Shown here in pieces: positions 49,064-59,682 of a stretch of DNA of 64,000 nucleotides. The number at the start of each line of letters is the position of its first letter. Position 1 is the first letter of the stretch. The notes beneath the pieces were generated by a model. The model saw only the letters and a list, made by a program, of their open reading frames with translations. It was not told the origin of the DNA and ran no database searches. The DNA comes from Solea solea (taxonomy: Eukaryota > Chordata > Actinopteri > Pleuronectiformes > Soleidae): positions 14,026,454 to 14,090,453 of the forward strand of contig NC_081137.1 in assembly GCF_958295425.1 (NCBI RefSeq). Reading direction: 5' to 3'. The position numbers were made by a program, and so were the translations under genes.

Positions 49064-52000
49064 ATGGATAAACAGCTCAGCAGACCAACATGGAGCAGGC
49101 AGATCGAGTTTACTCTGGCTGGCATAGGCTGTGCCGTAGGCCTTGGCAACGTGTGGAGGTTCCCCTATCTCTGCTACAGGAGTGGAGGAGGTGAGAAACC
49201 AGAACAACAGACACACCTTCATCCTTAAAAACACAATTAAGAAACCAGGCTGCCTCCTTAAATGTAAACAAAATGTGTTGTGCCTGACATTGTATTATTT
49301 TGACATTCTTTCACTGTGTTTAATGTGTAATATGCAACACAAGTGTTGTGCTTCATGTACAGTTGGTAGGAACACTGATCTAAAAATGATAAAATAGCGT
49401 ATTTTTAGATGACCTATATACATTACAGTAAGGCAGTGAAAACAGTCTTGAAGATTATAGACGACGATAAACGGGTACAGTTTCCTTTGCCACTACAATG
49501 TGTAAAGGTTGACTTGTCTTCATTTTATGCCAGGGGCCTTTCTGGTGCCATACCTGCTCATGCTGGTGGTGCTGGGGATCCCTCTGCTCCACATGGAGCT
49601 GACTGTGGGTCAGTTCACAAGGAGAGGGCCTGTCCATGGTCTGGCTAGTGTCTGTCCACTGTTAAAAGGTACAATGTGACATGAATAAATGGTCTCCAAT
49701 CTCAAAAATGTGACCGAGACTGAGACTGACACTATTTTTTGTATCTATCCTCAGGAGTGGGCATGGCAACAGTTGCAATCTCCTTCATAATGTGCACCTA
49801 CTACAATGTTGTCATCACCTGGGCTCTTTATTATCTCTTCAGCTCCTTCCAGTCACCGCTGCCCTGGCAGAACTGCAACAACACATGGAATACACCCAAC
49901 TGTACCAACCATGCCACCAACAGCAGCTACTCCTCCTCCACAGCGAGCCAAGAGTTCTTCAAGTATGTTTCACTGTGCGGGAGAAAAACCAGAGTCCCAA
50001 AAAAAGCAAACTTACAGGATTGCAGAGTCACCGTAGTTTGGCCAGAGGCCAGGCAAATGGCACAGCGCAAACCCTAATTATGTCAAGGTTGATACGGCAA
50101 GCAATATTGCACACGATGACAACGTCAAAGTGAAGCGAAAGAGCAGCGTACTCATGTGCGACAGCACAGTCGTGTGGAGGATATCAGTCAAAGTAAAGAT
50201 CAGTGATAAGGCTCACAAATAAAAACATAAAAGGAGGTAATGTAACGTGTCACGTTGACCTTTGTCAGTTTTCTTGCATAAAGTTTTCCACAAAGAAAGT
50301 GACGCCATGTTCAAGATTCCCATGGATTAGTGTTCATGTTTCACACTTGGTTTACCTATTAACCTGATTTAATTGTAGTTGGTGAATAAACAACATTAGG
50401 TTAAAACTATTTAAGTCTTTAGAAAATAAATAAATAAAGGAATGTCAGCCAAGCAAACGTTTATTTAATATTTTTTAAATGATTCCAAAATGACACAGTC
50501 ACTGCTCTGGAAATCATTCATTTTGTGTGAAGACAACAGTTAGAGTGTAACTCAAACACACACACCTGAATTCAAACTTTCTCACATCTCTAGTCTCTGG
50601 AAGGAAATCCGTCTCCGCGCATTTCAGAGGAAGTGGTTTTATTTCAGCGTGACAACTGTAGCTTCCTGCATGTGCCTTTACAGTCAATTACTGTATCCCT
50701 GATATTGTACTTTCACAGTACGTTATTGTAGCGTATAATGACAGTAATATAATAACATAACTTCACAGTAGTATGCCATGTATTACTGTGACCTAGCAGT
50801 ATTTTTAAACACTGGATTTATCTGTATGAATCGCTAAGTTGCCGAGTAATTTCACAAGAAAACACACAAATACAGTGGTTGGAAATGAAGATAGCATCAT
50901 TATTATGAAATGTACGATTCAAATCTGGGAAATCTTGGAAATAATTGACCATATACATGATGAAAGAAAGGTACACTGAATTCATTTTATTTTCTAAACG
51001 TAAGTATTAACCTATATTCACCGGATGTTTAAACATTAAAGGGAAGCGATCTGACCACCAACTTTTTGGTGGAAGAAGCCAGAAGTCTGAAAATGTGCTT
51101 TATTTCTGTGCATTCATCCAATATGTGAGTGATAATGATCAGATCACGACAACACACAAACCAGACTGAGGCAGAATAATGAGACTACTTTCCAGTATAA
51201 TAACTCATTTAATACGTTTATTAGTGTGCATGTTCTCCCTTTTGAGACACAATAATGTGCATAATGATTTTTGTTTGTTTGCTTGTTTTCATTGCAGATA
51301 TAAGATGCTGGAGCAGACGAGTGGAGTGGAGGAGACAGGAACGATACGCTGGGAACTCTTCCTCATCCTCGTCCTGGCCTGGATTCTCATTTACCTTTGT
51401 ATTTTCAAGGGGGTGAAATCGACAGGCAAGGTGACAGACAGGAGAGCGACTGAAACGGAGACAAGGAGACAGACTGACTGGGCAGACAGTGAATCCCTGT
51501 TTGTTTCTGTGTGTAGGTGGTGTACTTCACAGCCCTGTTTCCATATGTCATCCTGATTGCCCTGCTCATCAATAACGTGCAGCTTCCCGGGGCATTAGAT
51601 GGGATTACCTTCTTTATTGTGCCAAAATGGGAGAAACTGCTCTTAGTGGAGGTAAGAAATAAATCACTCCAGGAAGTTCAAATGCAGTAAAATGACTGAC
51701 TCTGTTTGATCTGGCTATTGTTCGTATTAAATCAGGTGTGGCAGTGATTGGCAGTGATTGGTGAACGCCCCCCTCTGTGTTGCAGGTGTGGGTGAATGCT
51801 GCAGCACAGATTTTTAACTCCATTGGGATCGGTTTCGGGTCCCTCTTCGCCATGTCCAGCTATAACGCCTTCAACAACAACGTTCTGAAGTAAAGAGAGA
51901 AAAATCCACATCCACTCCTCAGAATCAGCAAAAGTCATGTGTGTGAGGTAAAAGGTGATATAAACATTTCCTCTCTGCACAGAGACACCCTGACTATATG

Positions 52001-54920
52001 CATCATCAACTCCCTGACCAGTATCCTGGCAGGCTTTGTCATCTTCTCTGCCTTTGGATACATGTCGTATCTCCAGGGAATTCCTGTCAGCGATCTGGCT
52101 GTGGACGGTAAGACAGCAAATGGACAGTCCCTCCTGTCAAACCATATAATCTCTACTCCAAGCTGATTTGTTTTGACCTCAGTCTGCACTGCATTCACCT
52201 CTGTTTCATTTCATCTGTTTAAAAATGAGGAGAGCGGACGAGTGTGAGTGCGTGAGTCATCTTGCAAAACAGTGCTCTTCTTCCAGGTCATTGTTTTTTT
52301 TACATTAATGTATTTAAAAATTCATATGGCGTAGGGGTAAACCGAAGAGGCCGCAATCCAATAAAGTATGAGTCATGACTGATGGCAAAATAATTCAATT
52401 CTAAAAGGCCGACTCAAACCCTATGAACTCATACAGCGGTGCTTTTACAGAAACACTTAAGGTGCTTAAGATTGAACTTTATATTTCCGCGGAGAATGTC
52501 AGAAAGCTGCAGTTTCTGTGATTTCTGACGATGATTAGTCTGGAACAGAAACGCGTAACCTTATTTTTATGCCGCGTCTTTCATCTGAAAACAAAAAAAA
52601 ATACTATCCTCTGTGACTGAGGGAGTGTTTGTGTGTATACAGCAGCAGCCTCAGCTCCACTTCAATCACACACCCTGGTATATACAGTGGAACAGTATTT
52701 CTGATTTTGATTTTGATGAAGTACCAACTAGAGGAAGCTCGCATACTACCATGGCGTTCAATAATGAGTTGACAGAAAATGGTCTGTATTTATAAAGCGC
52801 TTTTCAAATCTTGTTTTGCCATTCTCTCATTCACATCACTTTTTTTCTTTCATACCAATTCACACGTCATGCCCATCATATGTAGACAAACAGAGCCCGG
52901 GAATCAACACTAACATCTTTGTGTGTATCTAGGTCCAGGACTGGTTTATGTTGTTTACCCACAAGCCTTTGCCAACATGCCATTGCCTCAACTCTGGGCT
53001 GTGCTGTTCTTTTTTATGCTGCTTTGCCTTGGACTGGACAGTGAGGTAATTCATCAAGAAGAAAGATAAACATGACAACTCTAGCGATCATTTACAGAGG
53101 AAAAAAACCCAACCAATCCTTCAGATAATACTTTACAATTTTTGTTTTTTTTCCCCCAGTTTGCAATGGTTGAGGTCATGGTCACCAGTCTCATGGATGA
53201 ATTCTATCAGTACCTGATCAAGTTTTTCAAGAGGAAGGAGCTGTTTGTCCTTGCTGTATGTGGTGTTGCCTGTCTTTTTGGAATCCCTTGTGTCATGCAG
53301 GTACACACTCTTTTTTTTTTTTGTTACTGGATGACTTTTCACTACATTATAACCAAACTGTGTGAACTTTACTTTACTACTCTGTCCAGGTAGGGATCTA
53401 TGTTTTCCAGCTGATGGACCATTACACTGCCATAGTGTCCATCATGTTTCTTGCATTCTTTGAAGTTATCGCCATCTGTTGGTGTTATGGTAAGATGATT
53501 ATGGTATGTAGGCACTGTAGGCAGGCATTACTACCTCCACCACGACGGTCCTCATTGTGCCAGTGTTTGTTCTTAAAAGGTATAACATAAAAAAGTAAAT
53601 TAAAATATCTAAAATATTAGATTAGTTGGTGGTGATCTGCAGATGGAAACGGCCTGGTCTTGTTGGAGGGCTGTGCTCTCTAAGCATCTTCTCTGTATTT
53701 GATTCATGGGCCATTCACATGCAACATCTTTTGTGCATGCATCATTCCCAGCGTGAAAATGAAACATAATTGGCTGTTTGCAGGTGTGAAACGACTTTCA
53801 GACAACTTGGAAGTGATGACGGGAAAGAGGGCAAACATCTTCTTCAGACTGTGCTGGCTCATTATTGCTCCAGTGCTGATCGCTGTACGTAAGAAGGCTT
53901 TTCTTTTCCTTACATTACCAGTTGTTGTTGTTGTTTGTCAAACTCAGGGTCCGTGGACCACACCTGGCCCGCAGAGCGATTGCATTCAACCTGTGAGATA
54001 ATATTTTATATCTGTAAGAACTGGCCTGCCAGTATAAAGTACATGCACCACTCGTACTTTTGACATAAAGCTGAATTTAAAGGTTGAAATTGAAAGAGAC
54101 TATGAAACAAAGTGTTTGGGAGTCATTATAGACCACACATTTATTGCTATTCTTTATAAAAAATAAAGGATTTATTGAATAAAAACTACCTTAGGATAAT
54201 GTGCTGTTCACTTGTAATGCCTTATACTGTATGTCATACAGTGCCAAAATGTGGGAAACACTTGGATCCTCCAATTAAACTTCAGAAAAGAGCAATTAGA
54301 ATAATCCACTAACAGTTTTTCAAAGGATCTTTTACATAAAATTGTCTAGACAGATGATTTTTTTGTGTGGTGAATAAAACTCTTCCCGATTGAATTCAGA
54401 CATTCTTCAAACTAAGAGAAGGAAATTGTAATTTATGAGGATTATTTATGTTTGAGACTATCAAAGTGAGAACAAATATTAAATACACACGACTGTCAGT
54501 TTGGGGGTAAAGTTATGGAACGAACTCAATGATGAAATTCAATTGTGTAAAACTCTTTTGGGGCTCCAGAAAAGTTTGAAATGTAAAATAATTACAGCTC
54601 AAAATGGGAATTGAACGTCTAGTACTATAATTGTAAGTGCAATGTGATATGTATTTTCTCCCTGGCATTGGCTCTCTCTGTGACTGCGTTCGACCGCCCC
54701 TTGCTCTAATATTGTGTCACAAACTAAAGTCATCTTTCTTCTTGTGCAGGTCATCCTCATTTTCTCCATCATACAGTTCAAACCAGCCCGTTATGAGGAC
54801 AACGTCTTCCCTCCCTGGGCTCAGGGCGTTGGGTGGGTCATTGCCCTGGCCTCCATCATCTGGATTCCTTTGGGGGCAATTCACACGCTGTGGGTGCTGC
54901 CCGGCTCCTTCACACAGGTG

Positions 54921-54951
<31 letters not shown>

Positions 54952-55185
54952 GTATGAAACTGCATGTGTCACCATGTCTTGTGCATAGCAAATCAAGCTG
55001 TGTTTGATATTATTGATCCCCTTCTCCAACAGAAACTGAAGCTGTCCATCACACCACACAGTCTGGATGAAAAGTCAAATATGCCGTATTATGAGAGGGG
55101 GGGAGCAGACGCACATCCGGCCATATCTGTCATCAGCTCAAACTTCACGGCACCTGAGAAATCTCCAATTCAAACAAACCTCTGA
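49064..55185 (+). CDS. SLC6 family Na+/Cl--coupled transporter, 'ine'-like (complete)
   Basis: Exons: 49064-49190, 49534-49668, 49755-49962, 51298-51430, 51517-51651, 51786-51889, 51983-52107, 52933-53045, 53160-53300, 53390-53489, 53784-53884, 54750-54917, 55033-55185. All are GT-AG and in phase; 580 residues, normal for SLC6, with a short 10-residue N-terminus. TM1 has [13 protein letters not shown]: Gly26 replaces the Asp of monoamine carriers, pointing to an amino-acid or osmolyte substrate. Cl- site residues are present (Gln69 in VGQFT, Ser in TM6 QIFNS, NSLTS in TM7), and LGLDSEF of TM8 carries the Na2-site Asp. The extracellular loop has Cys128 and Cys137 for the conserved disulfide and N-glycosylation sites at Asn129, 136 and 143. 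The loop around [10 protein letters not shown] resembles insect 'inebriated', and fish homologues are often called GABA transporter ine-like (perhaps slc6a22). Substrate unknown. Intron 4 is only 86 bases. Confidence 0.93.
52640..52760. repeat. Interspersed repeat fragment, shared with 7572-7678
   Basis: CCTCAGCTCCACTTCAATCACACACCCTGGTATATACAGTGGAACAG... parallels the segment near 7.6 kb. In SLC6 intron 7. Confidence 0.6.
54085..54590 (+). repeat. LINE fragment: degenerate 3' end of a reverse-transcriptase ORF
   Basis: In broken frames the plus strand reads [11 protein letters not shown], then [14 protein letters not shown], then [13 protein letters not shown] and [15 protein letters not shown]. 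These are landmarks of the C-terminal part of fish non-LTR retrotransposon reverse transcriptases (the LQKRAIRII and SVWGVKLWN blocks). Stops and frame changes show that it is dead. In SLC6 intron 11. Confidence 0.75.
54918..54951. repeat. (CA)n run directly after an SLC6 splice donor
   Basis: GTGCACACATACACACAC...: the CA repeat begins at the donor site of exon 12 itself. Confidence 0.9.
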
Positions 55186-55334
55186 TACCTCAGTTCTGTG
55201 TGCAACCATCACAGTCAGTCAATCAGAAAGTGTTGTAATTAGTCTTCTGGTAACAAAAATGATTTCCATGATTGCAATAACATGCTGTTGCATGGCCTCC
55301 ATGCCAATTATTTATAATAGCCATTTTTGTAAGG

Positions 55335-56090
55335 CTTGTAGAACCTGATAATGTAATAAATCCCTGATAATGTAATAAATCCCTGATAATGTAATAAAAA
55401 TTTGCACTTGAGTCCATTGAAAATGTAATAAAACCTGATAATGTAATAACTTCCCGATAATGTAATAAAGTGCATTTCCCAATAATGTAATACACTTTTT
55501 TACCAATAATGTAATAAAGTATTACATTAACGGGAGGTTATTACATTATCAGGTTAGCCTTCATTTCGCAGGTCCTGATAATGGCACGGTCTGAAGATCA
55601 TCTGAACGATGTTTTGAGAAGATTACACAAAATGTGTGACAAGAGAAGCCTTTAAAAGGTTATGGATCAAATCAAAGATGGCAGAAAATCCAATATGGCC
55701 GGAAAAAGCATTAAGGATGCGTTGAACTCAGCTTGGCCCAAGGGTTCCAGCGATACATCGTTTGTGAAAAACGGATGAACAAGTCAAAAGTTAATGTACA
55801 TACATGCATGTCCAACTTTGTCCTGTTGATGGCGCTAGAGCTCTCGAGCTTGCATTGCTTACACAGTATAACGGGTGGTCTGCTGTTAAATTATTACAAT
55901 ATTGGGGAATTATTACATTATCAGGACCTGTGAAATGAAGGCTAACCTGATAATGTAATAACTTCCTGTTAATGTAATACTTTATTACATTATTGGAAAA
56001 AAGTGTATTACATTATTTGGAAATGCACTTTATTACATTATCGGGGTTATTACATTATCGGGGATTTATTACATTATCAGGTTCTACAAG
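55335..56090. repeat. 756-bp fold-back element built of CCTGATAATGTAATAA units
   Basis: CTTGTAGAACCTGATAATGTAATAAATCCC at the left is matched by its reverse complement ending at 56090. The unit TGATAATGTAATAA recurs about eight times in the left arm (to ~55560) and in inverted form in the right arm (from ~55905), around a unique centre of about 340 bp. The inner arm ends also pair (TTAGCCTTCATTTC near 55555 against GAAATGAAGGCTAA near 55932). No coding content. It begins 150 bases after the SLC6 stop codon. Confidence 0.88.
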
Positions 56091-56362
56091 GCTGCAAATT
56101 TAATTTGAGACTTTGTTGAGCTTTTTTTTGTGTCACTTTGTTTCATTTTATAATGGCAATTGATTATGTGGTGGTAAAGATATTATGTGTTTATAATCTG
56201 TTATTGTTTGCATCTTACATCTAGTCCACATTTCCCTCTAAAGGCCAAAGTAAATGGAACTAAAGACTGACCCAGCACCCGAGTGTGCCACCTTCTGGCC
56301 ACAAATGTTGATGCAGAAGTTAAAGTCAGGTACTGCACTTTCTACAGTATATGCTGCTAAAA

Positions 56363-56661
56363 AGGGCTGCAACGGTTATTTGATTAGCAAATGGATCCGT
56401 CAACCATTTTGTTAATCGATTAATCAGTTTGAGTGGTTTTCATAAATCAAAACAAGCTTTCGGATTCTTCAGCTTCTTAAATTGGAATATTTTCTGGTTT
56501 CTCTGCTCCATATAACGAAGAACTCATTAAAACTTTCATGGACAATCAGCATCATCTCTTCCAGTGTTGGGAAACACTGATCGACCAAAAAGGTATTCGA
56601 TTAATCGAGAAGATAATTATCAGAATAATCGATTATGAAAATAATCATCAGTTGCAGCCCT
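56363..56661. repeat. Short fold-back DNA element, GGGCTGCAAC family, copy 7 (best preserved)
   Basis: AGGGCTGCAACGGTTATTTGATT at the left and ATAATCATCAGTTGCAGCCCT at the right give clear inverted termini. Inside are AACAAGCTTTCGGATTCTTCAGCTTCTTAAATTGGAATATTTTC and GACCAAAAAGGTATTCGATTAATCG. This copy defines the family. Total length is 299 bp. Confidence 0.88.
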
Positions 56662-57539
56662 GCTACTAAAATGACAAAGTGCCATTTAGTGAGATCCACA
56701 GTCCAGAGTGGAGGCTTTGCATTGAACCACTGTTATCATATTGCACTGTGGTATATAGACCATGGCCAATTCAAATATTAGGTCAAATGCAAAAAAAAAA
56801 AAAGGCAGGAGGGCACTCCTGAAAAAAACTATTAATAATGATGGTTAATAGATAATTATGCAACTCTTGTGCCATGTCATGTATAATAAAAGCAATTCAC
56901 AAATTCCACAGCAAATGCCTTATCTCTGCAATGGCAAGAGAACACCAACAGACAACTTACTTCAGGGCAATCGTTTTTATTTATTAACTTGACGCGAAAA
57001 TTCCATTGAACGATACACATTTCCAGGGTATACATGTGCAATGAGTTAGAATTCTCCCCGACATACGTTGCCAGTGTTTTCTTTTTTTATAACAAGACAC
57101 AGATAAATCAAAAGTGCGGGAGAACTGTAATTACACTGGCAAAGAGAACTCCCATGTCCTTAACAAACAATGACATCTGCACTGGTTCCTTACACGAGGC
57201 TGAAAACTGGATAGTCAAAAGTGTCTGAGGGGAAAAAAAACATAGTGACAACAGGAACAGTGTGTAGGAGATAGTATTAGTGAGTATGAGGACACATCTA
57301 TGTAGGATCAAACGTTAAAATATTGATAAAAAAATTATAAACAATTACTCTTTTTATTTTAATTCAAAAATGATATGTCATATGACCTACAAAAACAAAA
57401 TGAACAAACAAACAAAGAACAAAACATGTGCAATCCATGGCATACTTTTCCCTCTGAAGTGATGGTCGAGTAGAATGACCATACAGCAGCAGCAGCAACA
57501 CTGTTGTTGTGAAAGTTCATGTCTACTTATTGAACTTAG
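56662..57539. other. Non-coding spacer
   Basis: No supported exon. The minus-strand frame at 57108-57311 begins after an acceptor-like CCCCTCAG but does not match the dhrs11 C-terminus or any family I know. Confidence 0.45.
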
Positions 57540-58575
57540 GTTTTTTGGTTCGTTTTTTTAGAGAAAAGGAAGTTTTCCTTTAACTTGATAACCAGTTTCG
57601 GCGTGTATCTTCCACCTTCCTCACATGCCTTATCAGCCTTATCAGCTCCAGGTGTGTGACAGCATTCTTTTTTGCGTGTATGGAAGCATCTGCCCATATT
57701 GCCCATGTAAACATTATTGCAAGAACAGCAAGGGGTTTAGCAGATGATGTTGGAATTGTGTGTACTAGTAACTATTGGACTTTTTTTGTATGGTCTGACC
57801 GGAGTGTTGAGTGTTATTTTTTCCATGGCTCGTTGAATACGTTCTGTGATACCTTTAATGTATGGCAGTGTGAGGGAGTTTTTTGTCTCCACTGATGCCT
57901 AGTGCTTGCTCATTGTGTGAACTGTTGGGGTTCTCTGCTTTCCTTGATGTTGTCTATGTACAGTGCCTTGAGATAATGTATGTTATGATTTGGCGCTATA
58001 CAAATAAAATTGAATTGATGAATCCCTGGTTTGTTTTGATTGTGTTTATCCTTTCTTGGGTTATTTTCCTTTGTTTGTGTTTGGTTTTTTTCCCTTTTTG
58101 GATTGCCCAAGATGGGTATTAGCAGTTTCTTTGTGCCCATTGAATATGTTGGTCCTCCTCCTGTCTGTCATCCTCCTCTGTGATGCTGTTTGTGCAGTCT
58201 TATCATGTTCTGATAACTGAAATGTGTGTGCAATGGGATGTTCGGATGTCCAGAGTAGGTATTGGTTGGTGTGTGCAGGTTTTGCCTTCTTCTGTGTGGT
58301 GTATTTTTAAGTCCAGAAATGTTATTGTTTTTTCCTGTTTCCTGTGTGGCCTATCTTGGTTATTTCCACTTGGTCATCCACATACCGACAGCAGGGGGCG
58401 TGATCGACCAGTCAAATCTGACGGGAAGATCACGCCTCTGCAACATCAGCTGATAAGGCACATCACCACCTGACATCAGGTGACTGATCTGAGGAAAGTG
58501 GAAGATACATGCCATAACTGGTTAACAAGATACAGGAAAACTTCCCTTTGTCTAAAAAAACCAAAAAAAACAAAA
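57540..58575 (-). mobile_element. Degenerate Penelope-like retroelement (PLE)
   Basis: Read on the minus strand, shifted frames show the RYVDD reverse-transcriptase active-site box (near 58405-58390), then ITFLDLKIHHTEEGK, then fragments like the PLE 'HP..H..SVIRT' block, LPYIKGITERI near 57870-57840, and a C-rich NVYMGNMGRCFHTRKKECC stretch near 57730-57670 that fits the GIY-YIG endonuclease start. The ends form inverted repeats of about 80 bp (AAGTTTTCCT...AACCAGTT...GTATCTTCCAC at both sides), as known for PLE terminal repeats. Many frameshifts and stops make it inactive, and much of the RT is missing. Confidence 0.75.
57868..58025 (-). repeat. LINE/SINE 3'-tail type repeat nested in the PLE
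   Basis: On the minus strand: CATCAATTCAATTTTATTTGTATAGCGCCAAATCATAACA...ATCTCAAGGCACTGTACAT...CAATGAGCAAGCACTAGGC. This is a very common fish dispersed repeat. It interrupts the Penelope-like reading, which resumes on both sides, so it was inserted later. Confidence 0.75.
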
Positions 58576-58860
58576 AATAACTCTTAGCTGTTATTTGTTC
58601 CTACTGTAGTCTGGGCTCAACATTCACAGATACCAAGTTGCTGAATTCAGTAGTATTTTCTTAGTGGTTTAAAAAGTTTACACCCTTCATTTCCTCTCAC
58701 AGCCTCCTTAAGGCTCCATGCCTCCCTTCACCACATCCCTGCAGATCCAGAAACAGCTGATTTGTTGTATCCCCCCTCTCCCCCAAGCCCAGCAGAGGTC
58801 GCTAGTGAGTCACCATGGCTGCTGTCTGCCTTCTCGCACACTTCAACTGCACTTCAACTG

Positions 58861-59626
58861 CTATGACACTTGCTCCACTGGCCTCAATTGCAAGTCTCCA
58901 ATCTGATGTCAAGAAACAAGGGATATCAATACACAAACTAAACCAAACCACGCAATAAAAATGTATAAAAGCACGACAGAGAAAGAAAGACAAACCTGGA
59001 CATGAGGCGGGACACTGAGGACATATGTGACTGCACTGGATATGTCCTCTGCTTTCAAGCACTGAGAAGAGGAGACAAGAGGTGTTATTCATTCAACAGT
59101 GTCCAGGTGAGCTAATTCTCTGAAATAAAACTATTGACTCTCACTTTTATACTTTCATACACAGCAGCTGCTTTCTCTGGATCACTGTTGTGGTGACGGA
59201 AAGCAAACTCTGTCTCCACTATTCCAGGAGATATACTCTGTGGAGAAAAAAAACACTCAGTGCTTACTGTTGTCACATACAGGAACACACAAAACACACC
59301 GTAAACGTCTACTGTGTAAAAGTACTTTGAATTGGTGTTTCACAAACTTTGTAAAGATAATTGTCGCTACATTGGGAAGGCAGAAAATGCTACTGCACTT
59401 GTAATAGAGTTTGAAGTTTGGTTTACTTGGCGTCTAACACTACATGTCTTTTAGAGTTGCAGGATTGCTGTGCTGGGCCTTGTGATTGGAATATTTGCAT
59501 TTGCTGTGAGGTCACAACACAGAACAGCAACCGTGGGTCACACACTACATGATCTTTCACTGATGGATATGTTTCATCATGAACTTGTACATTTGGTCAC
59601 AAAAACACTCAAGAATTGATACAGGA

Positions 59627-59682
<56 letters not shown>

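Noticed and set aside
51431..51516. Coding read-through of SLC6 intron 4
   Set aside because: The open frame crosses it, but 86 bases is not a multiple of three and would destroy the conserved TM5 region.
55335..55560. CRISPR-like array of short regular repeats
   Set aside because: Units are variable in spacing, lack unique spacers of constant length, and are mirrored in an inverted arm; the host is a eukaryote.
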